Notes: generated from the sequence alone by a model not told the origin. A DNA stretch of 64,000 nucleotides from Turnera subulata (GCA_028386065.3 JAKUCV010005750.1:250944-314943); one strand, 5' to 3'; positions 50,901 to 61,792 are shown, counted from the stretch's first letter. Translations and numbers: made by a program.

Positions 50901-53043
50901 CCTACTATCTTCTTTCATATGAATTAACATAAGTTCCATGATAGTAGATTTAGGATGGTTATCTAGTGATGTGTCCACTGCCAGAATTAGATGATAAACT
51001 GTTTCACCATTAGTGATGACATGTTACTATGATATTAATTTTTCCTCATGTTACTATGATATTACTTTTGCCTTTCGACATGTCTGGTTCAGACTATTAT
51101 ACTATTTCTACTATCAATTCAAATATTTGCATATTACTCCCTTTCACCTGTTTCTCTTGCTTTTTTCTAAACTTCTGTTGGATAGTGCTATAACATTATG
51201 TTGAAAACCGGTTTTCCTTTTTTTGTCAAGGCACTTGCCGAGAAAGATCCATTGAGACAACAAGTTTTACGTGTTAAGGGTTGTCTGGCTGGATCAAAAG
51301 CTGCCAATCTATTAAATGAGGGTGACATGTTCTTGGCAGTAAATAAAGAACCAGTTACTTGTTACCGTGACATAGAAAATGCTTGCCAAGGAATGGAGGA
51401 ATGCAGTGACAGTGATGGGAAGCTTCGCATTACCATCTTTCGGCAGGCAAGCACTTGTCAAATGGATATGCACCTGATAAGATAAATTATTTGTTCTTTC
51501 CTACTCTTGCTATTAGATTTACATTTTATGTTCGACTTATTTAAATTGTTTTGGATTCTTCTGATATTATCTAACATGAGTAAATTCATTTGATTTTCTA
51601 ATCACTGCTTTCTAGGGGTATGAAGTTGATATTCTCGTTGGGACAGACGTTAGGGATGGAAATGGTACAACACATGTCATAAATTGGTGTGGATGTCTTG
51701 TTCAGGATCCTTATCCAGCAGTACGAGCTCTTGGGTTTCTTCCTAAAGGTGGTGGTGCATATGTGACAAGGCAAGTACTATGCTTTTGGTCAACAAAATT
51801 CATTACTTCATGTTCGGGTAACACAGATTGTTTGGTTTAATTGTGTCAGTCTGACATTTTACCATCATTTCCCTGCTCACTTTGTTAGTTAATTTGCTTG
51901 TTCAACACTCACGACTTCAAATGTTTTAACAGACTACCCCTAAGATTGCACCGTGCTTTAAGAAATGCTAAGGATCATTTTGGTCTTGAAGTAATTGTGA
52001 ATGTACCATTTGCACTGTGCTCACTCTGCAACCAAGACAATCCTTCCTGATTCTAAAACTCCTCGTTGTGAATGTACCATATTTTCCGAACAGTTAAACT
52101 GACCACTTCTCTTAAAGATAATTGACTGTATACATTTGTCCAGTTGAATACACTTTTGACATTTGTCAATTTTATCAGGTGGTATCGTGGAAGTCCTGCG
52201 GATAGATATGGTTTACGTGCTCGCCGCTGGATAGTTGAAGTCAATGGAAAACCCACTCCTGACTTAGATGCCTTTGTTAACGTGACAAAGGTATATCAAC
52301 TTCTTAAAGAAATGTTGTCTTTTGCTGGTGGTCTGCTGTCTTTTGATCTGGTTTATAAATTGCAGAGATGTATGCCCTTCCTTTCCTGGGGGGTATTTAT
52401 AGGTAATATTTACAAGCCACGCATTAGGCCAGAGGGAAAATAATGGTCAAGATGCCCAAGCTTATGTAGTATATGGTGCAGTAAGAATTTCACAAACGGA
52501 TGTAACTGGGGATGTAGAGCATTAAAGTTAGATGATATATGCAAGTCCTACTGGGCCAATAAAAGTAATGTAGGACAAAAGGCATAAATGGATTAGGTGA
52601 ACAAATTGGCTTTGAGATTTCGTAGGATTTTGAACTGTAAAGGATTTGCAACGTTAAATTCTACAGGTTTTCTAGTTAATAAAGAGACAAATAAAATTAT
52701 AAAGCAAAACAGTGTTACACGTCAAGTTGAGATGTGTTACCAATGTGTGCAGTGACCAGAATCAGTCCACAAAGAACTAGCACCTAATTAAATATGAGAT
52801 GTCCGTGTGCTCTCCGCACCACAATGTTTGTCATTTTTGTCTTACAGCTCAGTTTTCTTTAACAAGGAACTAGGATCCGAGGAATTTGTCCGTGTGAAGA
52901 CTATCAACCTGGATGGCAGACCTTCTGTACTAACGTTGAAGCAGGACTTGCACTACTGGCCAACTTGGGAGGTGAGATTTGACCCAGACAGCGCACTGTG
53001 GCGTAGGAATACAATCAAGGCATTGCATTATAGTAATCCATGA
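35954..53043 (+). CDS. DEG7: DEG7-type Deg/HtrA serine protease with PDZ domains
   Basis: 24 exons: 35954-36482, 36660-36730, 36844-36978, 37076-37134, 37411-37447, 37664-37792, 37901-37990, 39338-39403, 39476-39532, 39626-39691, 40273-40380, 42788-42868, 42980-43029, 43159-43324, 43704-44168, 45176-45358, 45471-45576, 49486-49620, 49697-49776, 49851-50069, 51231-51446, 51616-51770, 52179-52290, 52867-53043. Phases agree throughout (1163 residues). The catalytic triad is intact: His in TNRHVV (36467), Asp in VHDFGF (36850), Ser in GGSSGSP (37697). PDZ domains and a second, degenerate protease half follow, as in Arabidopsis DEG7 (about 1097 residues), which acts in the chloroplast stroma in photosystem II repair. 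The ATG at 36212 ([10 protein letters not shown], 1077 residues) fits homologues better; the 35954 start adds a Pro- and Thr-rich, possibly transit-peptide-like extension. Introns 21 and 22 use GC donors. Intron 17 holds a retroelement. Confidence 0.92.
35972..35993 (+). repeat. (CCT)n microsatellite coding poly-proline
   Basis: Eight CCT/CCC codons in the optional N-terminal extension of DEG7; likely length-polymorphic. Confidence 0.8.
40381..42787 (+). other. DEG7 intron 11 with possible retroelement relic
   Basis: A 2.4-kb intron. On the minus strand about 41300-41700 reads in pieces such as [10 protein letters not shown] and [12 protein letters not shown], resembling the C-terminal linker of plant LINE ORF1. 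'tctggaaccttttgc' is repeated at about 41478 and 41528. No intact ORF; weak evidence. Confidence 0.3.
45896..45900. repeat. Target-site duplication TTCAA, left copy
   Basis: TTCAA precedes the left LTR and recurs exactly at 48555-48559 after the right LTR. Confidence 0.93.
45901..46249 (-). repeat. 3' LTR of the gag-only element
   Basis: Left on the map, because the element is on the minus strand. It is 349 bp and equal in length to 48206-48554. Confidence 0.92.
46693..48156 (-). CDS. gag: Intact retrotransposon Gag (487 residues)
   Basis: An uninterrupted frame from ATG 48156 ([13 protein letters not shown]) to TAA or equivalent at 46693. The N-terminus is RG-rich and followed by a short helical segment. 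The Ty3/gypsy gag core spans about residues 110-270 ([47 protein letters not shown]). A CCHC knuckle [14 protein letters not shown] lies near residue 360. A long acidic tail of more than 100 residues follows ([21 protein letters not shown]). In a full element, the protease would be next; here the frame ends and the polypurine tract follows after about 440 bp. Intactness with nearly identical LTRs suggests recent mobility or selection for Gag. Confidence 0.9.
   Translation of the reverse strand: MVGRGRGRGQGNQNQQDILVDLQRQIAALSRDMRALRRQEPVAARMEIPEGNTNPADIPEGSRGAESTEVDDSDEENPFHNAGAAGIAAGGGLEERLVHALDLNSGGIKIEVSDFSGKMHMEDYLDWEASLENYFEWKPLVEKRKVLFVKLKLKGTALQWWKRVEEQRVRQRKPKIDTWEHMKRKLRKQFLASDYVMELYERFHSLRQRSMTVEEYTAEFNNLLIRVGLRESKEQLTSRFLSGLNRAVRDEMGVVRLFNLEDARQFALMAEKRVQRYGARRPLFGRMDGIGQKPAGGFRGNKFDLNTHKSSQGGAVNNRFGARNSSNGERSDKGHNSKQLKPQISSGPTASKDGNESRIRCFICGEKGHFSYSCPQGRVNSANLEDEEEEAFEPINDEQDEEDGYPDVEDDNEEYGYQEEESRLLLMTNKCEEEDWNSPPIYDTYSDDDDVFPLEEIAMNKQDDNKENIAATIIDFHDPFECAAQTL
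48192..48203 (-). other. Primer binding site of the gag-only element
   Basis: TGGTAGCGGAGC on the minus strand, two bases downstream of the 5' LTR end. Confidence 0.85.
48206..48554 (-). repeat. 5' LTR of the gag-only element
   Basis: Right on the map. Followed by the TTCAA duplication (48555-48559). Differences from the other LTR cluster at about 46075, 46110-46160 and 46201-46212. Confidence 0.92.
50262..50605. repeat. 185-bp tandem duplication in DEG7 intron 20
   Basis: 'gtgataatacaa(g/a)catatag' and the next 150 bp ('aactggagatgttatgtg', 'tactataag') occur from about 50276 and again from 50461. The copies have diverged at several sites and small indels. Confidence 0.85.
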
Positions 53044-55775
53044 TCAGCCTAAACTGATTGTTCCTCTGTATACCCGTCCCTTGTAAAGTATATCAGGGGA
53101 TCCATTTTTATAAGAGATGACGATGTATATATTTACTCCTGCAAAGGATGATTTTCTATGTTTTCTTCTGTTCTCTATGAATCTGTTGAGAAAGGAAGTT
53201 TGTAGGTCAGCTTTGCTTCCAAAACGATTCTCCTTTTCGTGCACAATCCTTGGTTTTTAGGATGGAAAGAAAGTCAAAAGACTGAAGTTTCTAAACTGGA
53301 GCAGTGGTCGAACTGGTTTTAAGTCTTGATTTAAGGTTTTTAACTGATTAGATTACAGATAGAAAGGCTGAATCGTGCGGTTCAACAGGCCACCGCAAAG
53401 AAAATTTTCAGAACCTGAGGCAAGTCTGCCTGGTTGCTTGTTAATATGGTTAATGCATCAAGTTATATACATATCCGCTGCCCATATAGTATCTTTCCAA
53501 CATAGACATTCCCCTTCATTTTTTCAATCCTTTTCTTTGCATGCACTTCTACTCTCCCTCCATTTTATTTCCCAGCAAACCCACATCTCCATCTTTGTCT
53601 CTCCTGACAACAATTTTAAAAGAACTGTGTATGAAGTAATGATATACAAATTCGTTCAAGTAAAGAAAAAAAAAAATAGTATAGGAGGTGGAACTTTAAA
53701 ATAGCGTGGAAGGCCAAGGACACTCACACCGTTACCACAAAACCATGGTAATTTTAGGGACGCGGAATGCTATATAAATGCGAAACCAAGCAACAAATGA
53801 TACAACAATCAATGCTGTTCATGCCAAAAATCAACCAGTTTTTCATGGATTATTGTAGCTCATTTAATGCAACTCATTCTAATGCCTCCTTGTCAGTACC
53901 GAATTGTGCATAACCTGGAATCTGTATAACAAAAAACTTCCATCTATGGCAAGCAATAAAAAATTTCTCGAGCGCCATGCATTCTGTAGGCTTTGGAAGC
54001 TTTGGCATACATGTTGAGAAGCCACCTCCCTACGAGTATATGTATAGTGTGATTGCTCTTGATGGTAATCGAATGAATTTGCCTTTAGCAGCTCACACCG
54101 AAAAACTGCCAAGTAATTATGGTTGCAAAAGTAAATTGTTCGGAACCGTATATGCGAACCATTTTTTAGTACCAGTAACATCACAACACCAGAAAAAATT
54201 TAAAATTAAACCGGATGCTTCTTTGACCAATAATTGAACATATATACATAAACCTTCCCATACAGTCAAAAAAAGAAGAAAAATGCACATCTTCAAATTA
54301 TCTACCTTCTTTACTTCATTATTATTGATAGCTCCAATAAGAAATCCTATTCTGATGCACAATACAAAAAAATGAAAAAAATACGTCATCTGGACATCTG
54401 TAGAAACAGATGCAAAGCGTCAAAGCAAACCTTCATTGAGAACTGCGAGAAATCAAATCATGGTAGTCCAAGAAACCACAATTTGCAAAAAAGGAGAAGA
54501 AATGCAAATTAGACTCCCCGAGCAACAACTCAGGCTAGGAAAATGGCAACATGTCAAAGAGACAATATAGGTTGGCCTGGAAATTCGAGAGCTACATTTG
54601 ACAACCCTAACTACAAAAGGGACTTCATTTCCTTTTATCACTTTCCTTACTAGTTTGCTGATCACGAAGAAATATGTTTCTGAATCAACTTTCTTTGTTT
54701 GTGATCTATGACTCTGTATCTGTTACTGTGTAAAAGAGAAATACATACAACTTCAATAATTTCCTCTCACATTTGATGACTGCTTCTACAGGAATTTAAA
54801 ATGCTGTCATCTTGCACATCATTGTGAAGAGAATGGTATATTCACAAATATGATTTCACCATCTTCCAAAGCGAAGCTGAGACTTATGTTTGAGGCTTGC
54901 TAATTTTCATCAGTAAGATTTTCTTTGGTGCAACGTGTGGTAAACTAATAGAATTATATCCTAAGAGGCTACCTTAATCTGCGTTCTGCAATTGAAGGCA
55001 GTTTGTCACCGAACCAAAATGTTAGATTTGTGCACAAACTGAACTAAGCAGGGAATGCATCAGCTGCATTCAGCTACTGCTGAATAGCATTAAATCTTCC
55101 CCATGCCATCTTTCTGTGATGACAAAAAGTGGATCCTGAAACTTTCATAGCATTCAACGTCCAGTGTTTTCAATAGTTGTCTTTTTATTCCGAGTCTGCT
55201 AGTCATGTTCACTAATACAATTCCAAGAGCAGGAAGGCAGGAAAAATGGAAACTTCATTGAATGTAAACTGACTGTAACAAATTCAGCAAGCAGCAATAT
55301 CCATCTAAACTATCCATGTATGTTAAAAATGCAACTACCATCAATCAGTAATTAAGAATGGAGAATATCTCCCGCATAGTAATAGAAAAGGAAACCAAAC
55401 ACTGTACCATCATAATTAAAAACTACTAAACCATTAAAACTATATTACTTAGAATACCCTTTACACCATCAGTTCCAGAACAAGAAGTAGGACGGCAACC
55501 ACATAATTACCAAAAAAGAAACCGAACAATGTTTGCCATCACAATTACCAAAAAAGAAACCGAACAATGTGTGCCATCACAACTAACAACTACAATAACG
55601 TCAAGAGACTAAGACTAATGAGATGTGGCAAAAGTACACAATCAGTACCATTAGTTTCAATTAGTGTCAAAAGCAGGTACTTCTTCCACCCCATAATAAT
55701 GCCTAAACATTTACCATGTTTTCCACAGAAAAGAGCAAAAACAAGCAAGCATTTATACCTGCTGAAAGCTCCACT
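53044..55775. other. Tail-to-tail intergenic region between DEG7 and GeBP genes
   Basis: It should contain both 3' UTRs. Open frames such as 53977-54237 (86 residues) have no recognisable family. A 40-bp near-repeat ('ttaccaaaaaagaaaccgaa') occurs at about 55507 and 55547. No further gene is supported. Confidence 0.5.
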
Positions 55776-56717
55776 CTATTCATCATGATAGGAAGCCAGA
55801 ACGCGCTTAGTTTGCTGCTTCAAAAAGCTTATCTTCTTCAAAAACCATCGCAAGCCCTCCACATCAATTTCCTTCCAGGTCTCTTCCAGTTGAGCCCTGT
55901 CTTCTGCCTCTGTCAATTCCAACGCCTTCTTCATCACGAAGTCCTCCAATTCAGCCATACGCAAACCGTTCCAGCCATCCTTTTCAGCCACCTGCCCCGA
56001 AGCAGAGGCCTTAACCTCAACCTCCGGCTGCAACTTTCCCTTGCTTCTGGTGCTGACCCTTGGACTAGCAATCCCATTGGAAGTAGGAAGAGAAGTGTTG
56101 TCGCCATTGTGACCCCAGATTCTGTGGCACAAGTCATAAGCTTGACGCTCATGCTGATCCTGAGTGGGCATCCATTTGCCATGAACATATTTCTTTTTCA
56201 ACCTGGACACCTTGTCCCTCAACTGAGCGACAGACGCATCAAATGAAAGGCTTTTCTTGATGAAGTCGAGGAACTCCTGAGCATCCCTGGCATTACAGTA
56301 AGCATGTTTCTCCGCCTCAAACCTAACAAGTCCTTGCAGCAATATGATCTCATCAGGTTTGGTCCAGACGGGCATAAAGTTGGTATTTGTGATGTGGTCA
56401 TCCTCTGCCTGCACCACATCGTTTTTTGGCCTCTTTGATTTCCCGGTGGTAGGAGACTCCACCTGGGCACCACGTTTGGAAGCAGTAGCTCGTTTGGGCG
56501 GAGGAGAGGTGAAAGCAGGGGGTGCTTTGGCCTTGGATTTGGCCACAAGAGTTGCTCTGGCCTTGGTCTTGGAAGATTTTGCCTGTGAGGCATAGTTTGG
56601 TACTTCTTCTTCCTCCTGGGTCCAAGAATTAGAATGATTTTCCTCTTCTTCTTCTTCCTCCGAGGGAACAACAGGAGGGAGTGAAATTCGAACAGGAAGC
56701 TTGCGTTTGCGGGCCAT
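55776..56717 (-). CDS. GeBP/GPL-family transcription factor (DUF573)
   Basis: Single-exon, 313 residues from ATG 56717 (MARKRKLPVR). Members are plant-specific nuclear proteins; the founder binds the GLABROUS1 enhancer and others act in cytokinin response. Seen here: an acidic run at residues 20-38, a basic, Pro/Ser/Lys-rich linker with likely nuclear localisation signals (KRGAQ, KSKRPK, about 75-100), the DUF573 DNA-binding region at about 114-206 (MPVWTKPDEIILLQGL, AYCNARDAQEF, RDKVSRLKKKY) and a helical, leucine-rich C-terminus at about 250-310 that resembles the family's dimerisation region. Frames starting further upstream lack a better ATG context. The gene is intact; its closest paralogue within the family cannot be told by eye. 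Confidence 0.88.
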   Translation of the reverse strand: MARKRKLPVRISLPPVVPSEEEEEEENHSNSWTQEEEEVPNYASQAKSSKTKARATLVAKSKAKAPPAFTSPPPKRATASKRGAQVESPTTGKSKRPKNDVVQAEDDHITNTNFMPVWTKPDEIILLQGLVRFEAEKHAYCNARDAQEFLDFIKKSLSFDASVAQLRDKVSRLKKKYVHGKWMPTQDQHERQAYDLCHRIWGHNGDNTSLPTSNGIASPRVSTRSKGKLQPEVEVKASASGQVAEKDGWNGLRMAELEDFVMKKALELTEAEDRAQLEETWKEIDVEGLRWFLKKISFLKQQTKRVLASYHDE

Positions 56718-57820
56718 TGATCTAAACCGAAGCGAACCCAGACAGACAGACAAACAGGGAGAGAACACTTAAAACCTAAAGGAAGGAGAAAAAAGAAAAA
56801 AAACACAATCTTCAATATCAATGCAAACCCTAATGACGACAGCTAAAAAAGAAACGAAATTTAGGAAAAAGGGAAGACGAGCGAGTGGGATTATGGAGGC
56901 AATTTGCACGCATAACCCATGTTGGACAACACGCAAACAAAGTGAAGAATCAAAGCAACAACAACAGAAAAAAAAGGAAAAACAAATGAAAAGAAGAGAT
57001 CTTGAACAAGTAATTAAGGAAGGAGAGGAGGGAGCTGAGATGATATGGACAACAAACCCAAAGTGAGTTCCAGGCGGCCACAACAACACTGAAGCGACAG
57101 CTGGAAAACAAACTTAGTGATGTATGTGTCTAACAAATAAAATATACCCAACATAAAAAAAAAAAGATAAATTAAATTAAGTAATTAGGAGAAAGAAAAA
57201 GAAAAAAAAGGAGCCGTAGTGGCCGTGGGGGTAATATCTCACCTGTTCCTGTTTCTGTTTGCTTGTTTGTGACAGCGAGGGGTAAGACGAGCAGGAAGGA
57301 AGCAGCACTGCCTTTTTAATGATGATGATAAATATGATTCTGCCGTGCTACTCTCCGTCTCCTCCTTAATAAACAGAACAAGAAGCAAAGTAGACCTTGT
57401 TTCTGCCCTACTGCCTAGCCTATTTATTACACACTACACCGTCCTTTCACTTCCTTCTCTCCCTCATTTAATGATGTCATTTTCTTTCCCACTTAATTCA
57501 AATTTCAAACGAGGTCTTCCTTCTCTGCCAACACAATTTTTACCACAATGATTGATTCTTTTTTTTTTTTTTGGATTTTTCTATTTTGTACCCTAATAAT
57601 ACAAACCTTACAAAGGGAAATAAAATTTTCAAATTCTCACCATACATGAAAAAGGTGACTAAAATACCTTATTATTTTAGGGAAGTAATTTAATTAATTA
57701 ATTTCTGAATCCAGATAATTACACAACAATAATAAAATTATTTTACTTTCAGTTTTGTTTTATTTTTCGTTTGGTTGCTGTGGTGTTTGTTGTTGTTGTT
57801 GTTATTGTTGTGGCATATTG
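56718..57820. other. GeBP promoter side, no gene seen
   Basis: Contains the 5' leader and promoter of the GeBP gene. An 81-residue plus-strand frame (56821-57066) is Lys/Glu/Gln-rich and unconvincing. Confidence 0.45.
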
Positions 57821-58025
57821 CACTGATCATCAATTGCACACGATTTCGCCCCAAACATGGATGGTGCCTAACACCTTCCCATTTATAACGAATCCCCGAA
57901 TCCAATATCTTTGGTTCGCTATGACCAGTTGTCTTATGAGATTGATGCCTAAGAAAGGTTTTTTTTTTGGTTTTTTGGCTTTTTGGGCCCCATGTTTAGT
58001 GGTTTGACCAATTTCGTATCCCGAC
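57821..58025 (-). repeat. Left arm of a large inverted repeat (pairs with 62877-63330)
   Basis: 'ggtgcctaacaccttcccat' (about 57867) is the reverse complement of 'atgggaaggtgttaggcacc' (about 63261), and 'ctttggttcgctatgacca' matches the inverted 'tggtcatggcgaaccaaag' (about 63218). 'catgtttagtggtttgacca' (about 57991) matches the inverted 'tggccaaaccactaaacttg' (about 62898). The two blocks are in different order distances from each other, so this is a rearranged repeat and not a simple transposon end. Confidence 0.65.
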
Positions 58026-58535
58026 ATTAACGCCCGTATCCTAATTTAATAAAATAAAACAATTTTAATTAAAGAATTTACTAAAATATCCTTGGCAACC
58101 GGGGATACATAAAACAGTGCCTCGGCACACAAACATTATCTATAAAGCTTTATTATCACAGAGATATCATAAAAGACCGGAAATAAACCGGCTTATCAAG
58201 CCAAGAGTCAACCCGGCATACCGCCGAAACAGCATCATAAATCCAATACCCGGCAAACCGCTGATAAAGAAATAAAGCCAAGCCCAACATCTTTTTAAAA
58301 GTTCTTATGCAGCGGAAGATGAAATAACTTAAAGTCATGGAAAAGGAAAATTATATGCATGTCGGTTCTATGGATCCAACCGAGAGACTAGCACAGCTAC
58401 CTGCTGAGATGTCCGTGTCCTTATCCCGGAAAGGAAGAGGAGAACAACACGCTATCTAAGAGTCTGAAAATCAACGGTGGCGATAATGTGAGTCGCCTAC
58501 TCAGTGAGCAGTACAAGTCTAGTTATGTAAGTAAG

Positions 58536-59353
58536 GGGTTTATGCATAAAAATATCCCTTAATTTTTTTTTATTTTCACCACTGTTGTCCCTAAAGAAAG
58601 TATTGGATAATTTATATCCCTCAACTTGTGCCTAACCGAGTGGAGTTGTCCAATTACCTGCAGTAACAGGTTTCGGATGTGGGACCCACCTACTGTTGAA
58701 TAAAAATTTATTTTTGTACTATACTTGTTTTCCACGTCAGATTCGCTTTAGTTTCTTTGAATTTTTTTAAAAAATGAAAAAAAGATTGTAATTGGAAAAA
58801 TTGTATGGGTCCTACATGCAATCATCTGATTTTAAAAATTTAATATATTTTTTTCCGTAATCCAAGTTAGATTCGTAATAAAAAATATTATAAAAGAATA
58901 AGAAAATCAAAAAAGAATTCGCAATTTAAAATTTATTAGGCCCTACATCTTTATTCTGTAAAATTAAACTTTAGTAAAATTTAAAATTAAAAAAAATCGC
59001 AATTTTAAAATTTACGGGGGCCCCACATCAAGAATTCACAATCCTTAAAATTTAAAATTTTCCAACAATTTTCCCCAATTATTTTTAAAAATTAATTTTT
59101 TTATAAATTAGAATATTGGGGTGGGAACCACGATTTTTTTTAGTTACTATTCTGACGTGGAATCCAAAAAGTAGGAAAAATAATTTTTTATTCAACAGCA
59201 AGAGGGTCGCACATTCGAAACCTGTTACTGCAGGTAATTGGACAACTCCACTCGGTTAGGCACAAGTTGAGGGATATAAATTACCGAATACTTTCTTTAG
59301 GGACAACAGTGGTGAAAATAAAAAAGTTAAAGGACATTTTTATACATTAACCC
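58536..59353. mobile_element. Non-autonomous Mutator-like element (818 bp, 9-bp TSD)
   Basis: Flanked by GTAAGTAAG at 58527-58535 and 59354-59362, an exact 9-bp duplication diagnostic of Mutator superfamily insertion. Terminal inverted repeats are about 205 bp (58536-58740 and 59149-59353), starting GGGTTTATGCATAAAAATAT and GGGTTAATGTATAAAAATGT, about 90 percent alike by eye. The AT-rich 400-bp centre codes for nothing and contains its own diverged direct duplication around 'cgcaattttaaaatttac'. No captured gene is recognised. Confidence 0.93.
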
Positions 59354-59598
59354 GTAAGTAAGCAAAGCATGTTTGAGGGGTAGGTAGAGAAACAAGCACA
59401 AGTAAGCATACATACAATAATCAGTATCATCATGCCAACATCACATATTTAGATAGTTTGTATTTTACTTCCGTTTACTTAACCGCGTTTTATTATTATT
59501 CAGGGCCCCCCTACTGTGTGCATCAAGCTCGGTCCCGTCTCATGAGACAACCAGGGCATAAGCCCAATATAATCAAGGCAAAAGCCCAATACCATCAC

Positions 59599-59665
59599 TG
59601 AGAGAGAGAGAGAGACAGAAAGAAAGAGGGAGGTAGAAAGGGGGAGACAGAAAGAGGGAGGTAGA
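59599..59665. repeat. (GA)n and purine-rich tract
   Basis: A (GA)8-type run followed by two copies of 'gacagaaagagggaggtaga'-like sequence. Confidence 0.8.
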
Positions 59666-61286
59666 ACCGGTCATCACAGACCCATATGCTAAACCGCATA
59701 TACCATGCTATCCCGCATGCAATCCCGAGGGGTATCACTTCCCGCTCGAACCAACCAGTCAACAGCCACACAGTAGTATTCATATTGTATGTTATTCATA
59801 TTTATGTTTAAGGAGTCATGTGTGAATTACCCACTTATTCAAGATTCAGGGTTTTCAACCCACAATACATCACACAATCCACCCAAAAATCATATCACAT
59901 GTTATATCTTATAAAAATTAACCATGCTCAACTAGCAATTCGTAACACACAGGCACACAATACAAATCATGGCATGTTAGCAAACAAGGCATGTAACTCA
60001 GACAAACCAAACTAACAAGCACATACAAACAAACATAAAAAGACTTATAAAGTTACCTCAATGACGGTTATCATGTGGAGCTTTCCCCAAGATGGATCCT
60101 CTAGCTCTAGAAGTGATACTCGTTCCTGAATACCGGCACACACAATAATCACAAAAATAGTTTTAAAACAAAACCGTGCATGCGTGTAATGTTATGCTCG
60201 ACCGTGTAAAACCCGATCCTAATTATCCGATTATGGAAATTCAGGGTCTAAGCCCAACAAGGTGTTCTCTCACCTAAACTCCAAAAAATCAAGTCCTAAG
60301 GTTCACCTGGCTTAAGCCCATCTAAGTCCAAAACCGATTCTCAGGCCAAAAGCCCACTTCCTTAAGTCCACAATTATCCAATTACGAAATTGGGCATAAA
60401 GCCCGTTACTTAAGTCTAAAAGATATCCTCAAGTTGAATGTTGGGCCTGGGCCCGGTTTCCTAATTTTCCGTTCTAATGTCATTCCCGAGCCCAAGATAT
60501 CCCGGCCTAAGGTTCTATCTGTGTCGGTAAGTTTTCTGGCCACACACACTCACTCCCCGCTCTCGGTTTCCACTAAATCTCATTATAACTAACATGTACA
60601 TATACTCAAAATATCCCATGAATTATGTACAAAAGATACAGCCAAGACTAAACTGGAAAATACCGTATACAACCGAGGGAGAAATTCTGCCCACCGAAAA
60701 TTACCCGAGTCCTCGCTGGAAAATTTCCGAGCTCGCTGGATTCCGGTTAACCTCGCCGGAAATCTCCACAACAACAAAAAAAAATGTCCACAATAAATCT
60801 GCTATAAACCAAAACAACATCCAAACCGTATTCACTCAAACAACATCTAATTAATCCATACAACACCCTCTGACCCCTAAATCGATTAAAGACAAAGGAT
60901 TGGAGAAAAGAATCCTTACCCGGAAAAGACTGTTCACGAACTGAATTTACCTGACCCGTTGTTCAGTTCCAACCCGAGCCTCAAATGAGTTTCAACACTT
61001 CTGCCTCAACCCAAAAACACCCAAATGGACATTCAAATCAACAACCCAACACTCGCTGCCGGAATCAACCACCAGCAACAACACGACACGGCCCACAGCC
61101 GACCTACGCAGACCCGACAACCAAAACCTGACCAAACCGACCCGCCAAACATAGCAGCAACCACACACCCGACAACCTTCCACCACAAACCACCACAACA
61201 CAATCGGGTCAATCAATAACAGAGAAGAAAAAAGAGAAAAAAAAGGAGAAAGAGCAAGGGAACTCACCCGTGCTCGTGACTCCTTC

Positions 61287-61780
61287 TGTAACGTCCCGAC
61301 TTGTCGACTGTCACTACAAACCAACACGGGACCCTTCCGACATGCTTTGTCCTCACTCACATGTTTTCGGGGAAAACTTCCCAGGAGGTCACCCATCCTA
61401 GAATTGCTCCAAGTCAAGCACGTTTAACTTTGGAGTTTTTCTGGAATGAGCACCGAAAAGGTAGATGCACCTTGTTGATATAGTTAGTAACCATCAAACC
61501 ATTTAAGCTATTCTTGATTATACAGTCCCATACCTGTACAACCTCGAAATCACTTCATTTGAGCTATTCTTAATTATACAGTCCCATACCCGTATAATTA
61601 AGAAATCGCCCCAACTATGTAGCCCCATCCCTACACAGTCTCAGGATATCTCCTATTCCGGTGTGGATTCGGTTCATTCATATGCCCCTCCGTCTAAAGC
61701 CTGCTGGAAGCCGCTCCTTATCCATGCTCATTCTGGCACCGACATACACTTCCCGACCTCACAGACCCCGGGGTGTTACA
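61287..61780 (-). mobile_element. Solo LTR with a 5S rRNA-derived segment (Cassandra-like)
   Basis: 494 bp, TGTAAC...GTTACA with matching ends. On the minus strand about 61445-61366 resembles the 3' two-thirds of plant 5S rRNA: the A-box region 'aaacgtgcttg' is recognisable, and the C-box region 'ggatgggtgacctcctggga' is fully kept, while the intermediate element is altered. A 5S-derived LTR is the hallmark of Cassandra TRIMs. The flanks CCTTC and CTTTT agree at only three of five positions, so the target-site duplication is uncertain. Cassandra LTRs are usually shorter (about 240-350 bp). Confidence 0.6.
61366..61445 (-). ncRNA. 5S rRNA-derived segment (not a functional 5S gene)
   Basis: Only the 3' part of 5S is present, with changes in the loop E and intermediate-element region and no 5' third. 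It may retain RNA polymerase III C-box function. Confidence 0.65.
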
Positions 61781-61792
61781 CTTTTGGAAGGG

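Larger units (their letters stand above)
58026..61286 (-). mobile_element. Probable gypsy LTR relic, interrupted by a MULE
   Basis: On the minus strand the sequence resembles the non-coding body of a large gypsy LTR, including a 'gtactgctcactgagtaggc' and 'gactcaca' block near 58500 typical of Tekay/Del-like LTRs. No gag or pol is present. A purine-rich run ((GA)n and 'agagggaggtag' repeats, 59599-59665) lies inside. The ends are not defined. Frames of up to 86 residues are not supported. Confidence 0.4.

Noticed and set aside
51930..52050. Extra DEG7 exon between exons 22 and 23
   Set aside because: An acceptor-like 'aacag' and a short open stretch exist, but the conserved protein joins directly from VTR to WYRGS and the stretch ends in a stop.
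53977..54237. 86-residue frame downstream of DEG7
   Set aside because: No homology recognised, overlapping frames on both strands, no gene signals.
61366..61445. Functional 5S rRNA gene
   Set aside because: The first third is missing and the intermediate element is changed; it lies within an LTR.
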